From NCBI GenBank assembly GCA_963522175.1, contig CAUQXC010000001.1, positions 1-64,000 of the forward strand: a stretch of DNA of 64,000 bases, in the 5' to 3' direction. Positions 37,752 through 46,765 of the stretch are shown one piece after another. Every line of letters starts with the position of its first letter. Position 1 is the first letter of the stretch. Both the position numbers and the translations under genes were made by a program. The stretch comes from CAKAHY01 sp963522175 (GTDB lineage Bacteria > Bacillota > Clostridia > Lachnospirales > Lachnospiraceae). Under the pieces are notes generated by a model. It ran no database searches. It was not told the DNA's origin and was given only the letters and a program-made list of their open reading frames with translations.

Positions 37752-37867
37752 ACTTTACCTCTTTTATTTCTTTCACGGGATAAAATCTTTCCCTCTTTTA
37801 TCAACAAAATTGTCTATGCCCTTTTGCTTACATATCTTTTACTAAACATTTCGGGCGTCCACAACAT

Positions 37868-37897
37868 ATAATAACACATTACCCCTCACTTTATCAA
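37868..37897 (-). promoter_or_regulatory. Promoter for lepA-hemW
   Basis: TTGATA (37892-37897) and TATTAT (37868-37873) with an 18-base spacer on the minus strand. The leader of about 110 bases has no recognised motif. Confidence 0.4.
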
Positions 37898-37965
37898 TTA
37901 CAATATATTCTGAACCGCTTACTGTTTTTTTCCCTTTTTAATAATAATTCTATATAGATAATTAA

Positions 37966-37994
37966 TTGTTAACGGCAACTCAAAGTGCTATACT
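37966..37994 (+). promoter_or_regulatory. Promoter for DUF4349 lipoprotein gene
   Basis: TTGTTA (37966-37971) and TATACT (37989-37994) with a 17-base spacer on the plus strand, 36 bases before the ATG. Confidence 0.5.
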
Positions 37995-38030
37995 GTTTAT
38001 GTAACATAGTACTGTTTCAGGGAGGTAATT

Positions 38031-39056
38031 ATGAAAAAAAGTATATTGTTTTTAAGTCTTATATTGGCAGGCTCCCTAAGCCTGTCCGCCTGTTCGGGAG
38101 CTTCAAGTTCTTCTTCCAAGGCGGCGACTTACGAGACCTATGTCGCTCGTGACGAAGCGAATGCCTATTCCGAAAATATGGCAGTCGGCGAAGCGGAGGC
38201 TTTAAGTTCCGGAGGTGCGGTAAACAAAGAGGGGGTTCCCGACACCGAAAATATCAACATAGAAAACGAAGCCGGCAAAAGAAAGCTTATAACAACTATA
38301 AATTTAAGTCTTCAAACTCTGGAGTTCGATAAATTCCTTGAAGATATCAAAACCGAAGTTAATAAGCATTCCGGCTACATAGAAAGCAGCGAGATCAATC
38401 CTAACAACTATTACTCACCTTACTATTCGCCTGAGGTAAATCTCAAGACCGCAAATATCAGAGTCAGGATACCTGAAAAGGAGCTCAATGATTTTCTCAA
38501 ATTTACCGAGGGCAGTGCCAACGTGATCAGCAGATACGAGAATGTTCAGGATATTACGCTTAACTATGTGGATGTCGAGAGCAGAAAAAAATCCCTCGAA
38601 ATTGAGAGAGACAGCCTTTGGGCATTACTTGAAAAAGCCGAAAGCGTTGATGCTATAATAACAATACAGGCAAGACTCTCGGAGGTCAGAGCCGATTTGG
38701 AAAATTATGAATCTCAGCTTAAGCTTTTTGACAATCAGGTTTCTTACGCAACTGTAAGCTTAAGTATTGACGAAGTAAAGAAATACGAGGAAGAAGCGCC
38801 TCAAACCGTAGGTCAGAGAATAGTAAGCGGTTTCAAAAGAAATATTTCCGGTATAGGAGACTTCTTTGTAAATCTTACGGTTGCAATTTTGGCGAACTCT
38901 CCTACTCTCATCCTACTTGCAATCTTTATTGCCGTTATTGTTTTAGTGATAAAGGCTTTTATTAAAAAATCCGCACTGCGAGCAAAAAAGATAAAGGAGA
39001 GCAAAGAAGAGAAGAAACAGGAACAGAAAACAGAAAATACGGATAAAGCCGATTAA
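38031..39056 (+). CDS. DUF4349-domain lipoprotein
   Basis: 341-residue surface lipoprotein. The signal peptide ends in the lipobox LSLSACSG, followed by a Ser/Ala-rich linker. The DUF4349 domain (about 85-300) has a predicted coiled-coil stretch (SVDAIITIQARLSEVRADLE) and ends in a membrane helix (about 283-312). A charged K/E-rich cytoplasmic tail follows. DUF4349 proteins have no settled function. A strong GGGAGG ribosome site is present. It is a single-gene unit, divergent from lepA. Confidence 0.85.
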   Translation: MKKSILFLSLILAGSLSLSACSGASSSSSKAATYETYVARDEANAYSENMAVGEAEALSSGGAVNKEGVPDTENINIENEAGKRKLITTINLSLQTLEFDKFLEDIKTEVNKHSGYIESSEINPNNYYSPYYSPEVNLKTANIRVRIPEKELNDFLKFTEGSANVISRYENVQDITLNYVDVESRKKSLEIERDSLWALLEKAESVDAIITIQARLSEVRADLENYESQLKLFDNQVSYATVSLSIDEVKKYEEEAPQTVGQRIVSGFKRNISGIGDFFVNLTVAILANSPTLILLAIFIAVIVLVIKAFIKKSALRAKKIKESKEEKKQEQKTENTDKAD

Positions 39057-39062
39057 GTATTA

Positions 39063-39127
39063 AAATCACCTTTTCCTAATCAAAGTTTCGGAATCAAACA
39101 ATCCGATTTGATGGGAAAGGGTGATTT
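39063..39127 (+). terminator. Long inverted repeat, terminator after the DUF4349 gene
   Basis: AAATCACCTTTTCC (39063-39076) pairs with GGAAAGGGTGATTT (39114-39127) with one wobble. Inside, ATCAAA/TTTGAT and CGGAAT/ATCCG pair further, giving an extended stem followed by ATATTTTAT. Confidence 0.65.
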
Positions 39128-39146
39128 ATATTTTATACAATAAATA

Positions 39147-39175
39147 TTGAAAATCAAATAAAAGGCTGATATGAT
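39147..39175 (+). promoter_or_regulatory. Promoter for CPBP protease gene
   Basis: TTGAAA (39147-39152) and TATGAT (39170-39175) with a 17-base spacer, about 60 bases before the start. Confidence 0.5.
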
Positions 39176-39235
39176 GTACCTTGCACGCAATAACAACAGT
39201 AAACTTAAAAATAGATATAAGTGAGTAATTTAAAT

Positions 39236-40039
39236 ATGAATAAAATTAAAGAAAACATCCTTTTTAATATTTTTCTTATAGCATTCTGCATATTTTTGTA
39301 TCGTTTTACAGAAACTGTATTAGCGAAGCTGCCTTTTTTTGAGGGCTATTCTTTCTACAAATTTGATACTATACTTTGCTTTTTACTTTTCGTTATGTAC
39401 ATTCTCATATACCGCTTTTTGGCATATGAGAAAGACAGAAAGCTAAAAAGTCCCGACCTTGTAAAGGCTGTTATTATGGGACTCGGTATAGGAGGAATCG
39501 CACTTTTTTACTACCAAATTTTGGACTTTTTTGCCTCGTTTATGCCGACGGTATCGGAAAGCCTTGAAGAATTTGACGATATTTGGAAAAATACCGGAGA
39601 AAATGCCGTATGGATCCTGCTTTCAACAGCCATACTCGGTCCTTTGGTAGAAGAAATAATGTTCAGAGGTATAATTTTCAAATGTTCCGAGAGAATAATG
39701 AAAAACACATGGTTTCCCATTATCCTTTCCGGGCTTTTATTCGGCTTATGGCATGAACAGCCCGTACAGGTAATCTATACGGCAATTTCGGGACTTATTT
39801 ACGGTTATATTTACAGTAAGAAGCGTTCTTTGAAGATACCTATTATCATACATATGGTAAACAACTTCCTTTCTTCGCTTCTTGACATAAGTACGAATGA
39901 AACGGTTCTGGATGTAATATCCTATACACCTTACGTATTCTTTTTACCTATGCTGTTTTGCCTGTTTTTGATCATAAAAGAAAAAGACGAAAACACGACA
40001 GCTTTAAGTTCCGAAGACAAAAATATGACAGTTTTATAA
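39236..40039 (+). CDS. CPBP-family intramembrane metalloprotease
   Basis: Membrane protein of 267 residues with about seven helices. CPBP/Abi motifs are visible: EEIMFRG (motif 1, EExxxR), FGLWHE (motif 2) and HMVNN (motif 3), which supply the glutamate and histidine metal ligands of the Rce1-like fold. Substrates in bacteria are mostly unknown; bacteriocin immunity is one known role, but no bacteriocin genes are adjacent. The start is uncertain: an in-frame GTG at 39221 has no ribosome site, and the ATG at 39236 has only a weak one. Confidence 0.85.
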   Translation: MNKIKENILFNIFLIAFCIFLYRFTETVLAKLPFFEGYSFYKFDTILCFLLFVMYILIYRFLAYEKDRKLKSPDLVKAVIMGLGIGGIALFYYQILDFFASFMPTVSESLEEFDDIWKNTGENAVWILLSTAILGPLVEEIMFRGIIFKCSERIMKNTWFPIILSGLLFGLWHEQPVQVIYTAISGLIYGYIYSKKRSLKIPIIIHMVNNFLSSLLDISTNETVLDVISYTPYVFFLPMLFCLFLIIKEKDENTTALSSEDKNMTVL

Positions 40040-40047
40040 GAAATTTA

Positions 40048-40080
40048 AAAGCCCCATCGGTTTTTTGATGGGGCTTTTTT
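40048..40080. terminator. Bidirectional terminator between CPBP gene and queA
   Basis: AAAGCCCCATC and GATGGGGCTTT are perfect 11-base arms around an 8-base loop, with TTTTTT after the stem on the plus strand and a TTTTAAATTT tail on the minus strand. Confidence 0.9.
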
Positions 40081-40097
40081 TACACCTTATTCTGTCA

Positions 40098-41123
40098 TCA
40101 GCTTATAAACATCGCATCTCCGAAGCTGAAAAATCTGTATCTTTCTTCAACCGCCTTTTCATAGGCAGCCATAATATTCTGCCTTCCCGCAAATGCACAA
40201 ATAAGCATTATAAGAGTGGATTCAGGCAAATGAAAATTGGTAATCAAGGCATCCATAATCTTAAACTTATATCCCGGATATATGAATATCTGCGTCCATC
40301 CGCTTTTTGCTTCAACAAAGCCTTCATCATTAGCCGCACTTTCAAGGGTTCTGCAGCTTGTAGTTCCTACACAGATAACTCTGTTACCCTGCTTTTTGGT
40401 TTCATTTATCATATTTGCGGCTTCGTCGCTTACTGTATAAAACTCCGAATGCATATTATGCTTCAGTATATCACTTTCTTTTACAGGTCTGAATGTTCCG
40501 AGCCCTACGTGTAGGGTCACTCTTGCAATATTGACTCCCATTGCCTGCAAATCACCCAGAAGTTCATCGGTAAAATGCAGTCCCGCCGTCGGAGCCGCGG
40601 CACTTCCCTCATGCTTTGCATATACGGTTTGATATCTGTTCTTATCCTTCAGTTTATGCTTTATATACGGCGGTAAAGGCATTTCTCCGAGCTTATCAAG
40701 TATTTCCTCAAAAATACCTTCATACTCAAACTTTATGAGTCTGTTGCCGTCATTAACCACATCCGTTATTTCAGCCTTTAAAATGCCCTCTCCGAAGATT
40801 AACTTCGCTCCGGGTTTACATTTTTTTCCCGGCTTTACCAAAACCTCCCAGATATCACCCGGCATACGCTTCAAAAGCAAAATTTCAACCTTGGAACCCG
40901 TATCCTCTTTTACTCCGAACAGCCTTGCCGGAATAACCTTGGTATCGTTTATAACCAGACAATCACCCTTTTTTAGATACTTTTTTATGTCCTTAAAATG
41001 CCTGTGTTCCATATCTCCGCTTTCCTTGTTAAGAATCAAAAGCCTTGATGAAGATCTGTCCACAAGAGGATCCTGTGCTATAAGTTCCTCCGGCAAATCA
41101 TAATAAAAATCCTTTATATCCAT
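40098..41123 (-). CDS. queA: S-adenosylmethionine:tRNA ribosyltransferase-isomerase
   Basis: Transfers ribose from SAM to preQ1 at position 34 of tRNA, making epoxyqueuosine. Family segments are FYYDLPEELIAQDPL at the N-terminus, SSRLLIL, NDTKVIPARLFG, AAPTAGLHFT and NFHLPESTLIMLICAFAG. The start at 41123 gives 341 residues, the family length, beginning where E. coli QueA does. The longer reading adds 44 basic residues from an out-of-phase reading of the preceding gene's acidic tail. Ribosome site weak; the preceding gene ends 37 bases upstream. Confidence 0.94.
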   Translation of the reverse strand: MDIKDFYYDLPEELIAQDPLVDRSSSRLLILNKESGDMEHRHFKDIKKYLKKGDCLVINDTKVIPARLFGVKEDTGSKVEILLLKRMPGDIWEVLVKPGKKCKPGAKLIFGEGILKAEITDVVNDGNRLIKFEYEGIFEEILDKLGEMPLPPYIKHKLKDKNRYQTVYAKHEGSAAAPTAGLHFTDELLGDLQAMGVNIARVTLHVGLGTFRPVKESDILKHNMHSEFYTVSDEAANMINETKKQGNRVICVGTTSCRTLESAANDEGFVEAKSGWTQIFIYPGYKFKIMDALITNFHLPESTLIMLICAFAGRQNIMAAYEKAVEERYRFFSFGDAMFIS

Positions 41124-41160
41124 ATCTACACTTTCTTTCATCAAAATATATCTTAAAGCC

Positions 41161-42066
41161 CTATTCCGCAGAACTCTCAGCCTCCGAGCCTTCACCTTCC
41201 CCGGTGCTCTCTTCACCCTCCTGTACGCTTGTCTCCTGCTCACTTTCTTTCTCAAGACTTTCGTTTCTCAGGCTCTCCTCTATGCTTGCACTTTCGGATT
41301 CGGCAATTCTCTTGCTTTTTTCTTTTGCTTCCACACTCTCTTTTGTATCCTTCGGAGTTTTGAATTTTAAGCTTCCGTTTACAAAGTCTTTGTATTTGTC
41401 AGCTAAATTCACATCATCAACCACAAGCTTTGAGAGCTCCTCTTTAAGCTCAACATACATTTTCTGTACTTCTTTGCTCTCATTAATTTTTTTCATTCTG
41501 AGCTTTTGTTCGGTACTCATATCCGAAGCATCCAGTATCCTGTAACGTCCCGTATCCTTATCGGGAACCGCATAAGCCGCCATTATCATAGGTGCAAGAG
41601 TTTCAGCCTTCTTAAATTTAAGGCTCATTTTTGCATAAACTATGTACTCACCCTTCCTAACTCCGTCAACCGTGTAAACAATGGTATCTGCGCCGAAATA
41701 CTCAAAAAGCTTGGACTCCTCTTTTAATTTTTCTTTTACGGACTCGCTTACAGATTCCGGGTTTTCCCCAAACAACTCGCAAAGCTTATCCGTGTCCGCT
41801 GTGATTCTGGCAACCTGATAATAATTTATCATATCTATCACGCCTTGAACCGCATCCTCCTTCATCTCGTCCGACGGCACGAAAATCTCACTTTGGGTCG
41901 CCGTCTCTTTCTTTTTATTCTTCTTTTTCATCCCCGAAAAAGTGTCCATACTGAGAATTATTATTATAAGAATTATTATAGCGGCAGGAATTGCAAGCAT
42001 TTTCGAATACTTTATAACCATATATTCATCCAAGCCGAATATTCTTCTGTTCTTTTCGTATCTCAT
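41161..42066 (-). CDS. Membrane-anchored protein with acidic Ser/Glu-rich tail
   Basis: Unrecognised 301-residue protein. One strong membrane helix (about 24-41, PAAIIILIIIILSM) follows a short basic N-terminus, and a lysine-rich stretch follows the helix. The central region (70-215) looks like a soluble alpha/beta domain, probably outside the membrane. The last 70 residues are rich in Glu and Ser and look disordered. An AGGAGGA ribosome site supports the start. It is probably co-transcribed with queA, but nothing ties its function to queuosine. Similar proteins are common as lineage-specific hypotheticals in Lachnospiraceae (from memory, unverified). Confidence 0.75.
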   Translation of the reverse strand: MRYEKNRRIFGLDEYMVIKYSKMLAIPAAIIILIIIILSMDTFSGMKKKNKKKETATQSEIFVPSDEMKEDAVQGVIDMINYYQVARITADTDKLCELFGENPESVSESVKEKLKEESKLFEYFGADTIVYTVDGVRKGEYIVYAKMSLKFKKAETLAPMIMAAYAVPDKDTGRYRILDASDMSTEQKLRMKKINESKEVQKMYVELKEELSKLVVDDVNLADKYKDFVNGSLKFKTPKDTKESVEAKEKSKRIAESESASIEESLRNESLEKESEQETSVQEGEESTGEGEGSEAESSAE

Positions 42067-42200
42067 TCTTTCCTCCTGAATTTTTGTTTCTACCGGGCTC
42101 GGATTGCTTCCTCTACTCTCCGCTGTCCTTGCAAAAACGTTTATAGTTATTGAATTTTTTTAATATTTTTGTTAAGCTATATATGTTTTTGAACAAATCC

Positions 42201-42274
42201 GCACCCATAGCTTAATCGGATAAAGCATCAGACTCCGACTCTGAAGACTGAGGGTTCAAATCCCTTTGGGTGTA
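42201..42274 (+). tRNA. tRNA-Arg (anticodon CCG)
   Basis: A full cloverleaf folds: acceptor GCACCCA/TGGGTGT (G-T at the end), D stem GCTT/AAGC, anticodon stem TCAGA/TCTGA with loop CTCCGAC (anticodon CCG, reading CGG), variable AGACT, T stem GAGGG/CCCTT with loop TTCAAAT, discriminator A. CCA is not encoded. A T-rich stretch follows. An AT-rich tract with TATATA at 42178-42183 lies upstream, without a clear -35. Its 3' 63 bases overlap the antisense end of the exporter gene. Confidence 0.92.
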
Positions 42275-42691
42275 CTTTTTCTTTGCTCTTACGACCGATT
42301 CGGTCAAAAATATCGCCATGGCTATTGCGCCGCTTATCTGCAAAGCTTCCACAAAATAATAATTTGCTTTTACCGTATCGTTTGACAATATGTAATATAC
42401 CATCCTATATACAGAGCCTCCCGGCACGCTCGGCAAAATGCCCGAAACCAGAAATAAACTTACAGGTGTTTTAAAAATTCTCGCAAACACGTTACTGAGT
42501 ACCGCAACCACGAAAGTCGACATAAATACAACTATAATAATGTTGGATGTAAATCTCTCGGCAGATAAATATACAAACCACGACAAAGCCCCTATTGCCG
42601 CGGCATACATAAGCAAACGTTTAGGTATATCTATTATTATTCCGAAAGCAAATACGACCGCGAAGGCTCCCAATGTTTTTATAATCATCAT
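42212..42691 (-). CDS. Threonine/serine exporter family, small subunit (YjjB/DUF3815-like)
   Basis: 159-residue membrane protein with about four helices, similar to the C-terminal half of ThrE-type exporters (YjjB, recently linked to succinate or amino-acid export). Segments such as GILPSVPGGSVYRMVYY are typical. It lies 6 bases after its YjjP-like partner. Its last 20 codons (YTQRDLNPQSSESESDALSD) are precisely the complement of the tRNA-Arg gene, so the tail is probably not ancestral protein sequence. Two adjacent ATG codons are possible starts. Confidence 0.85.
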   Translation of the reverse strand: MMIIKTLGAFAVVFAFGIIIDIPKRLLMYAAAIGALSWFVYLSAERFTSNIIIVVFMSTFVVAVLSNVFARIFKTPVSLFLVSGILPSVPGGSVYRMVYYILSNDTVKANYYFVEALQISGAIAMAIFLTESVVRAKKKYTQRDLNPQSSESESDALSD

Positions 42692-42697
42692 CTTCCC

Positions 42698-43462
42698 CTA
42701 TCCGAAAAACTGTTTGAATATCCAAATGGCAACACCCGCACCCGAGACTATCGACAAAGCTATAACCACAGCCTCCAACATACGACTCGAGCCCGAAATA
42801 TAGTCACCGTTAAGTATATCTCTGACAGCAGTGGTGAAAGCTATTCCCGGAAGTAAGGGCATGATGGAGCATATGACCACAAGTTCCCTGTTCATAACAA
42901 AAAGCCCCGATTTATTGAGCATATACGCCGAAAAAACCGCAAACAACGTCGTAAACATATTCACAAAAAAAGGGTTGAAGCCGTAATATGCAAAACCGAA
43001 CAGAGAGCCGGCAAGCACAAGACCTATCAAAAAGGCACACAGACAGTCTATAAAGCTTCCGCCCAAGACCGCACCGAAGCCTGTACATACAGCGACATAG
43101 GCGATAAACTTAAGACGCTTCCCGTAGCAGCTCTTATGTTTTATATCACATAATAAATCATAAGCCTCAAAAACATCTATCTTTTTATCAGCCAAATCTC
43201 TCGATACTTCGTTAACTAAATGGAGAACATTAAGATTCGTATCCCTTCCCCGGACTCTCGAAGAAAGCGTATAAACCCTATTATCCTCCGTCCAAAGACT
43301 TATGGTTATCCCTGTCGATACGGCAAAAACGGTAAAGCTCGCAGTTTTTGCGGATGATAAAATATAGGTCAGCGTGTCTTCAACTCTCTTCATCTCCGCA
43401 CCGCTTACTATCAACATCTCTCCGGCAAGCAAAGCCGTTTTTATAAGCTTTTTGTAATTCAA
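42698..43462 (-). CDS. Threonine/serine exporter family, large subunit (YjjP/DUF1212-like)
   Basis: 254-residue protein with a soluble N-terminal half (LLAGEMLIVSGAEMKRVEDTL, then VSTGITISLW) and about five membrane helices. It is the YjjP half of a two-part ThrE-like exporter; single-chain ThrE joins both halves. The start is TTG at 43462, 8 bases after a GGAGG site; no nearer ATG fits the conserved N-terminus. Substrate uncertain among threonine, serine or dicarboxylates. Confidence 0.87.
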   Translation of the reverse strand: MNYKKLIKTALLAGEMLIVSGAEMKRVEDTLTYILSSAKTASFTVFAVSTGITISLWTEDNRVYTLSSRVRGRDTNLNVLHLVNEVSRDLADKKIDVFEAYDLLCDIKHKSCYGKRLKFIAYVAVCTGFGAVLGGSFIDCLCAFLIGLVLAGSLFGFAYYGFNPFFVNMFTTLFAVFSAYMLNKSGLFVMNRELVVICSIMPLLPGIAFTTAVRDILNGDYISGSSRMLEAVVIALSIVSGAGVAIWIFKQFFG

Positions 43463-43500
43463 ATTTCTTACCTCCGAAAAGCATACTCATTTTCCATCTT

Positions 43501-43529
43501 ATCTTATATCTATATACAGCCTTTTTCAA
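43501..43529 (-). promoter_or_regulatory. Promoter for the YjjP/YjjB-like exporter
   Basis: TTGAAA (43524-43529) and TAAGAT (43501-43506) with a 17-base spacer on the minus strand, about 40 bases upstream of the TTG start. Confidence 0.5.
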
Positions 43530-43667
43530 GCTTTAAAAACAATATACACAATAAAAACACATTTAGCAAAGCCTTTAAAGCCCCCTCGAATATATACTTT
43601 TATATGATTTTAATGTATAATCACAACTAAACACTTTATTTTAGCACAAAAAAGAGGATAAAACATT

Positions 43668-46037
43668 ATGAATGAAAAATCCATACGCATACTTGAATTT
43701 CCTAAAATTCTTGATATGCTGGCGGACCTGAGCACTTCAGCCCTCGGAAAAGAGCTGTGTAAGGAACTTTTACCCGCTACAGATATAGATTATATTAAAA
43801 AAACTCAAAAAGATACAAGCTCCGCTTGCGACCGTATACGAACCAAGGGGCAAATAAGCTTTTCCGGTCTGAAAGACATAAAGGCAAGCCTTAAACGTCT
43901 TGAAATAGGCTCGTCTTTAGGAATAAACGAGCTTCTATACATAGGCGACCAGCTTCGTGTCGCAAAAAGAGCCATAGTATACGGTGTACATGAGAATGAT
44001 ATAACTTTTGAGCCCGACAGTCTCGAAAGCGATTTTCGCCTGCTTGACGATGTGAAAGTTCTTGCAAAAGAAATAGAAAGATGCATACTTTCGGAAGACA
44101 GTATAAGCGATGACGCAAGCCCTAAATTAAGCGGCATAAGACAAAAGCAAAAAAACATCGTTTCCCGTATGCACAGCGAGCTGAATCATATAATGAACGC
44201 GCACAGGGATTACCTCACCGAAGCCATTATTACACTTCGTGACAATGCCTATTGTCTCCCGGTAAAGGCGGAATTTAAGAATAAAGTAAACGGTGTCGTT
44301 CACGACCAAAGTGCCTCCGGCTCAACCTATTTTATAGAGCCGATTGCCGTAATACAGATGAATAATGAAGTAAAAGAATTGCAGATTGAAGAGAAAAAAG
44401 AAATAGAAAAAATCTTGGAAAACCTAAGCAGCATGTGCCTGCCATATACAAAAGTGCTTGAAAGCAATCAGGACATTCTTGCAAATCTGGATTTTATTTT
44501 TTCCAAGGCAAAACTTTCTTCAAAACTTAATGCAAGTGAACCGGAATTTAACAATGATTATTATATAAATTTGAAGGATGCAAGACATCCTCTTCTCGAC
44601 ACATCAAAGGTTGTTCCTATAAATATAAGTGTAGGTGGCGAGTACGACCTTCTTGTAGTTACGGGACCCAATACGGGCGGAAAGACGGTTTCCCTTAAGA
44701 CAGTCGGGCTTTTTACTCTTATGGGACAGGCGGGTCTTCATATTCCGGCATTTAGCGGCAGTAAGCTCAGCGTATTCACCGATGTTTTTGCCGATATAGG
44801 AGATGAACAAAGTATAGAGCAAAGTCTTTCCACCTTTTCCGGACACATGAAGAGAATAGTCGAAATTCTCGAGAAAGCGGACTCCCGTTCTCTTTGTCTT
44901 TTCGACGAGCTTGGTGCAGGTACGGATCCTACTGAGGGTGCAGCTCTTGCAATCGCGATTCTTTCCTTCCTGCACAGAATGAAGACAAGAACTGTCGCAA
45001 CTACACATTACAGCGAGCTTAAGGTATTTGCTCTTAATACCTCGGGAGTTGAAAATGCTTCCTGTGAATTTGATGTCAATACACTCAGACCTACTTATAA
45101 GATACTTATAGGTGTTGCCGGGAAATCCAATGCCTTTGCAATATCCAAGAAATTGGGCTTACCCGAGTATATTATCGACGAGGCAAAGCAGCATATAAGT
45201 GCGGATGAGCAAAGCTTTGAAGATCTTCTTATAAAGCTTGAAGAAAACAGAAAAATAATAGAAAAAGAACGTGCAGAGGCACAGGAGCAAAAAGAAGAAA
45301 TAGCGAGACTTAAAAAACATTATGCGGACAGAGACAAAAATCTTGACAAAAGAAGCGAAGACATAATTAAAAAGGCAAAAGAAGAAGCTTATAAAATACT
45401 TGCTTCAGCTAAGGAAACAGCCGATGAAAGCATTAAAAACATCAATAAAATAGCTTCCGGTGCCGGTCTCGGCAAAGCGCTCGAAGAACAAAGGCAGAGA
45501 CTTCGTGAAGAGCTTAATAAAAACGAAGCTAAAAGCGATATAAAAGCAAACAGTAAAGCTAAAAAAGTCGAGAAAAACAGGGATTTAAAAATAGGTGATA
45601 AGGTGCATGTTCACTCCCTTAATATAGACGGAGTTGTTTCAACTCTCCCGAACGACAAGGGACTTCTTTATATTCAGATGGGAATGCTTCGTTCTCAAGT
45701 GCACAAAAATGATTTAAGCATAACGGAGGCTGTAAAAGAAGATAATAAAACCGTACATAAATCAAAATCATCCTCCTTTATGAAGGCTGCAAGCATATCC
45801 CCTGAGATTAACGTTATAGCTATGAATGTGGACGAAGCCTGCGCCGTACTTGACAAATACCTTGATGACGCCCTGCTCTCACACCTTAACAGTGTAAAAA
45901 TCATACACGGAAGGGGTACCGGAGCCTTACAAAAGGGAATACACGCTTACCTGAAAAAGCAAAGCTTTATAAAGTCATACCATCTGGCGGACTTCGAAGA
46001 GGGGGGAACCGCCATTACAATAGTTAATTTTAAATAG
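43668..46037 (+). CDS. mutS2: Endonuclease MutS2
   Basis: 789-residue MutS2, which acts on recombination intermediates or on collided ribosomes depending on the species. It has a MutS-type core and clamp, the ABC ATPase with Walker A TGPNTGGKTVSLKT and Walker B CLFDELGAGTDPTEG. A long coiled coil (about 510-610) is followed by a C-terminal Smr domain (about 715-789) with the catalytic-loop segment IHGRGTGAL. GAGGA lies 11 bases before the ATG. The adjacent upstream gene is divergent. Confidence 0.96.
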   Translation: MNEKSIRILEFPKILDMLADLSTSALGKELCKELLPATDIDYIKKTQKDTSSACDRIRTKGQISFSGLKDIKASLKRLEIGSSLGINELLYIGDQLRVAKRAIVYGVHENDITFEPDSLESDFRLLDDVKVLAKEIERCILSEDSISDDASPKLSGIRQKQKNIVSRMHSELNHIMNAHRDYLTEAIITLRDNAYCLPVKAEFKNKVNGVVHDQSASGSTYFIEPIAVIQMNNEVKELQIEEKKEIEKILENLSSMCLPYTKVLESNQDILANLDFIFSKAKLSSKLNASEPEFNNDYYINLKDARHPLLDTSKVVPINISVGGEYDLLVVTGPNTGGKTVSLKTVGLFTLMGQAGLHIPAFSGSKLSVFTDVFADIGDEQSIEQSLSTFSGHMKRIVEILEKADSRSLCLFDELGAGTDPTEGAALAIAILSFLHRMKTRTVATTHYSELKVFALNTSGVENASCEFDVNTLRPTYKILIGVAGKSNAFAISKKLGLPEYIIDEAKQHISADEQSFEDLLIKLEENRKIIEKERAEAQEQKEEIARLKKHYADRDKNLDKRSEDIIKKAKEEAYKILASAKETADESIKNINKIASGAGLGKALEEQRQRLREELNKNEAKSDIKANSKAKKVEKNRDLKIGDKVHVHSLNIDGVVSTLPNDKGLLYIQMGMLRSQVHKNDLSITEAVKEDNKTVHKSKSSSFMKAASISPEINVIAMNVDEACAVLDKYLDDALLSHLNSVKIIHGRGTGALQKGIHAYLKKQSFIKSYHLADFEEGGTAITIVNFK

Positions 46038-46048
46038 GGAGTTTTTAT

Positions 46049-46765
46049 ATGGTAGAAAAACAAAGAATACTTATAGTAGACGATGATGAAAACATAGCGG
46101 ACCTCATTGCACTTTACCTCATGAAGGAATGCTATGAAACCTATATTGTTCACGACGGCGAAGCCGCAATAGAAAAGTTTAAGGAATTTAAACCTCACTT
46201 GGTTTTACTGGATTTAATGCTTCCGGGAATAGACGGATATCAGGTGTGCAGGCAGCTCCGCAGCTCTTCGACCATTCCCATAATTATGCTTTCCGCAAAG
46301 GGAGAGGTTTTTGACAAGGTTTTGGGGCTTGAGCTGGGTGCGGACGATTATATAATAAAGCCGTTTGATTCAAAGGAGCTTGTCGCAAGAGTAAAAGCCG
46401 TTTTACGTCGTTATCAGGCACCTCTTACAAACATAAACGAGACTCATCAAAACGGTGATTTTGTGGAATATCCCGACCTCATAATAAACCTGACAAACTA
46501 CTCTGTCGTATATATGGGTAAAACTGTGGATATGCCGCCGAAAGAACTGGAGCTTTTATACTTTCTCGCTTCAAGCCCTAATCAGGTTTTTACGAGAGAA
46601 CAGCTCCTTGACCATATTTGGGGCTATGAATATATAGGTGATACAAGAACCGTGGATGTGCATATAAAAAGATTGAGAGAAAAAATAAAAGACCATGAAA
46701 GCTGGAATATAGGCACTGTCTGGGGTATAGGCTATAAATTTGAGGTTAGGAGCAAAGGACGATGA
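46049..46765 (+). CDS. OmpR/PhoB-family response regulator
   Basis: 238-residue regulator. The receiver domain has the acidic pocket DDDEN (11-15), the phospho-acceptor Asp55 in LLDLMLPG, and Lys in IIKPFD; the C-terminal winged helix (about 140-235) has VFTREQLLDHIWGYEY and RTVDVHIKRLREKI. It starts 11 bases after mutS2 and overlaps the kinase gene by 4 bases. No target site is evident; mutS2 co-transcription is suggested by spacing only. Confidence 0.95.
   Translation: MVEKQRILIVDDDENIADLIALYLMKECYETYIVHDGEAAIEKFKEFKPHLVLLDLMLPGIDGYQVCRQLRSSSTIPIIMLSAKGEVFDKVLGLELGADDYIIKPFDSKELVARVKAVLRRYQAPLTNINETHQNGDFVEYPDLIINLTNYSVVYMGKTVDMPPKELELLYFLASSPNQVFTREQLLDHIWGYEYIGDTRTVDVHIKRLREKIKDHESWNIGTVWGIGYKFEVRSKGR

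Noticed and set aside
41124..41255. 44-residue basic N-terminal extension of QueA
   Set aside because: It comes from an out-of-phase reading of the Ser/Glu tail of the upstream gene; QueA proteins begin at the MDIKDFYYDLP position.
42201..42274. tRNA-Arg used as an attachment site of a mobile element
   Set aside because: No integrase and no repeated copy of the tRNA 3' end was found in the window, although the odd exporter tail first suggested it.
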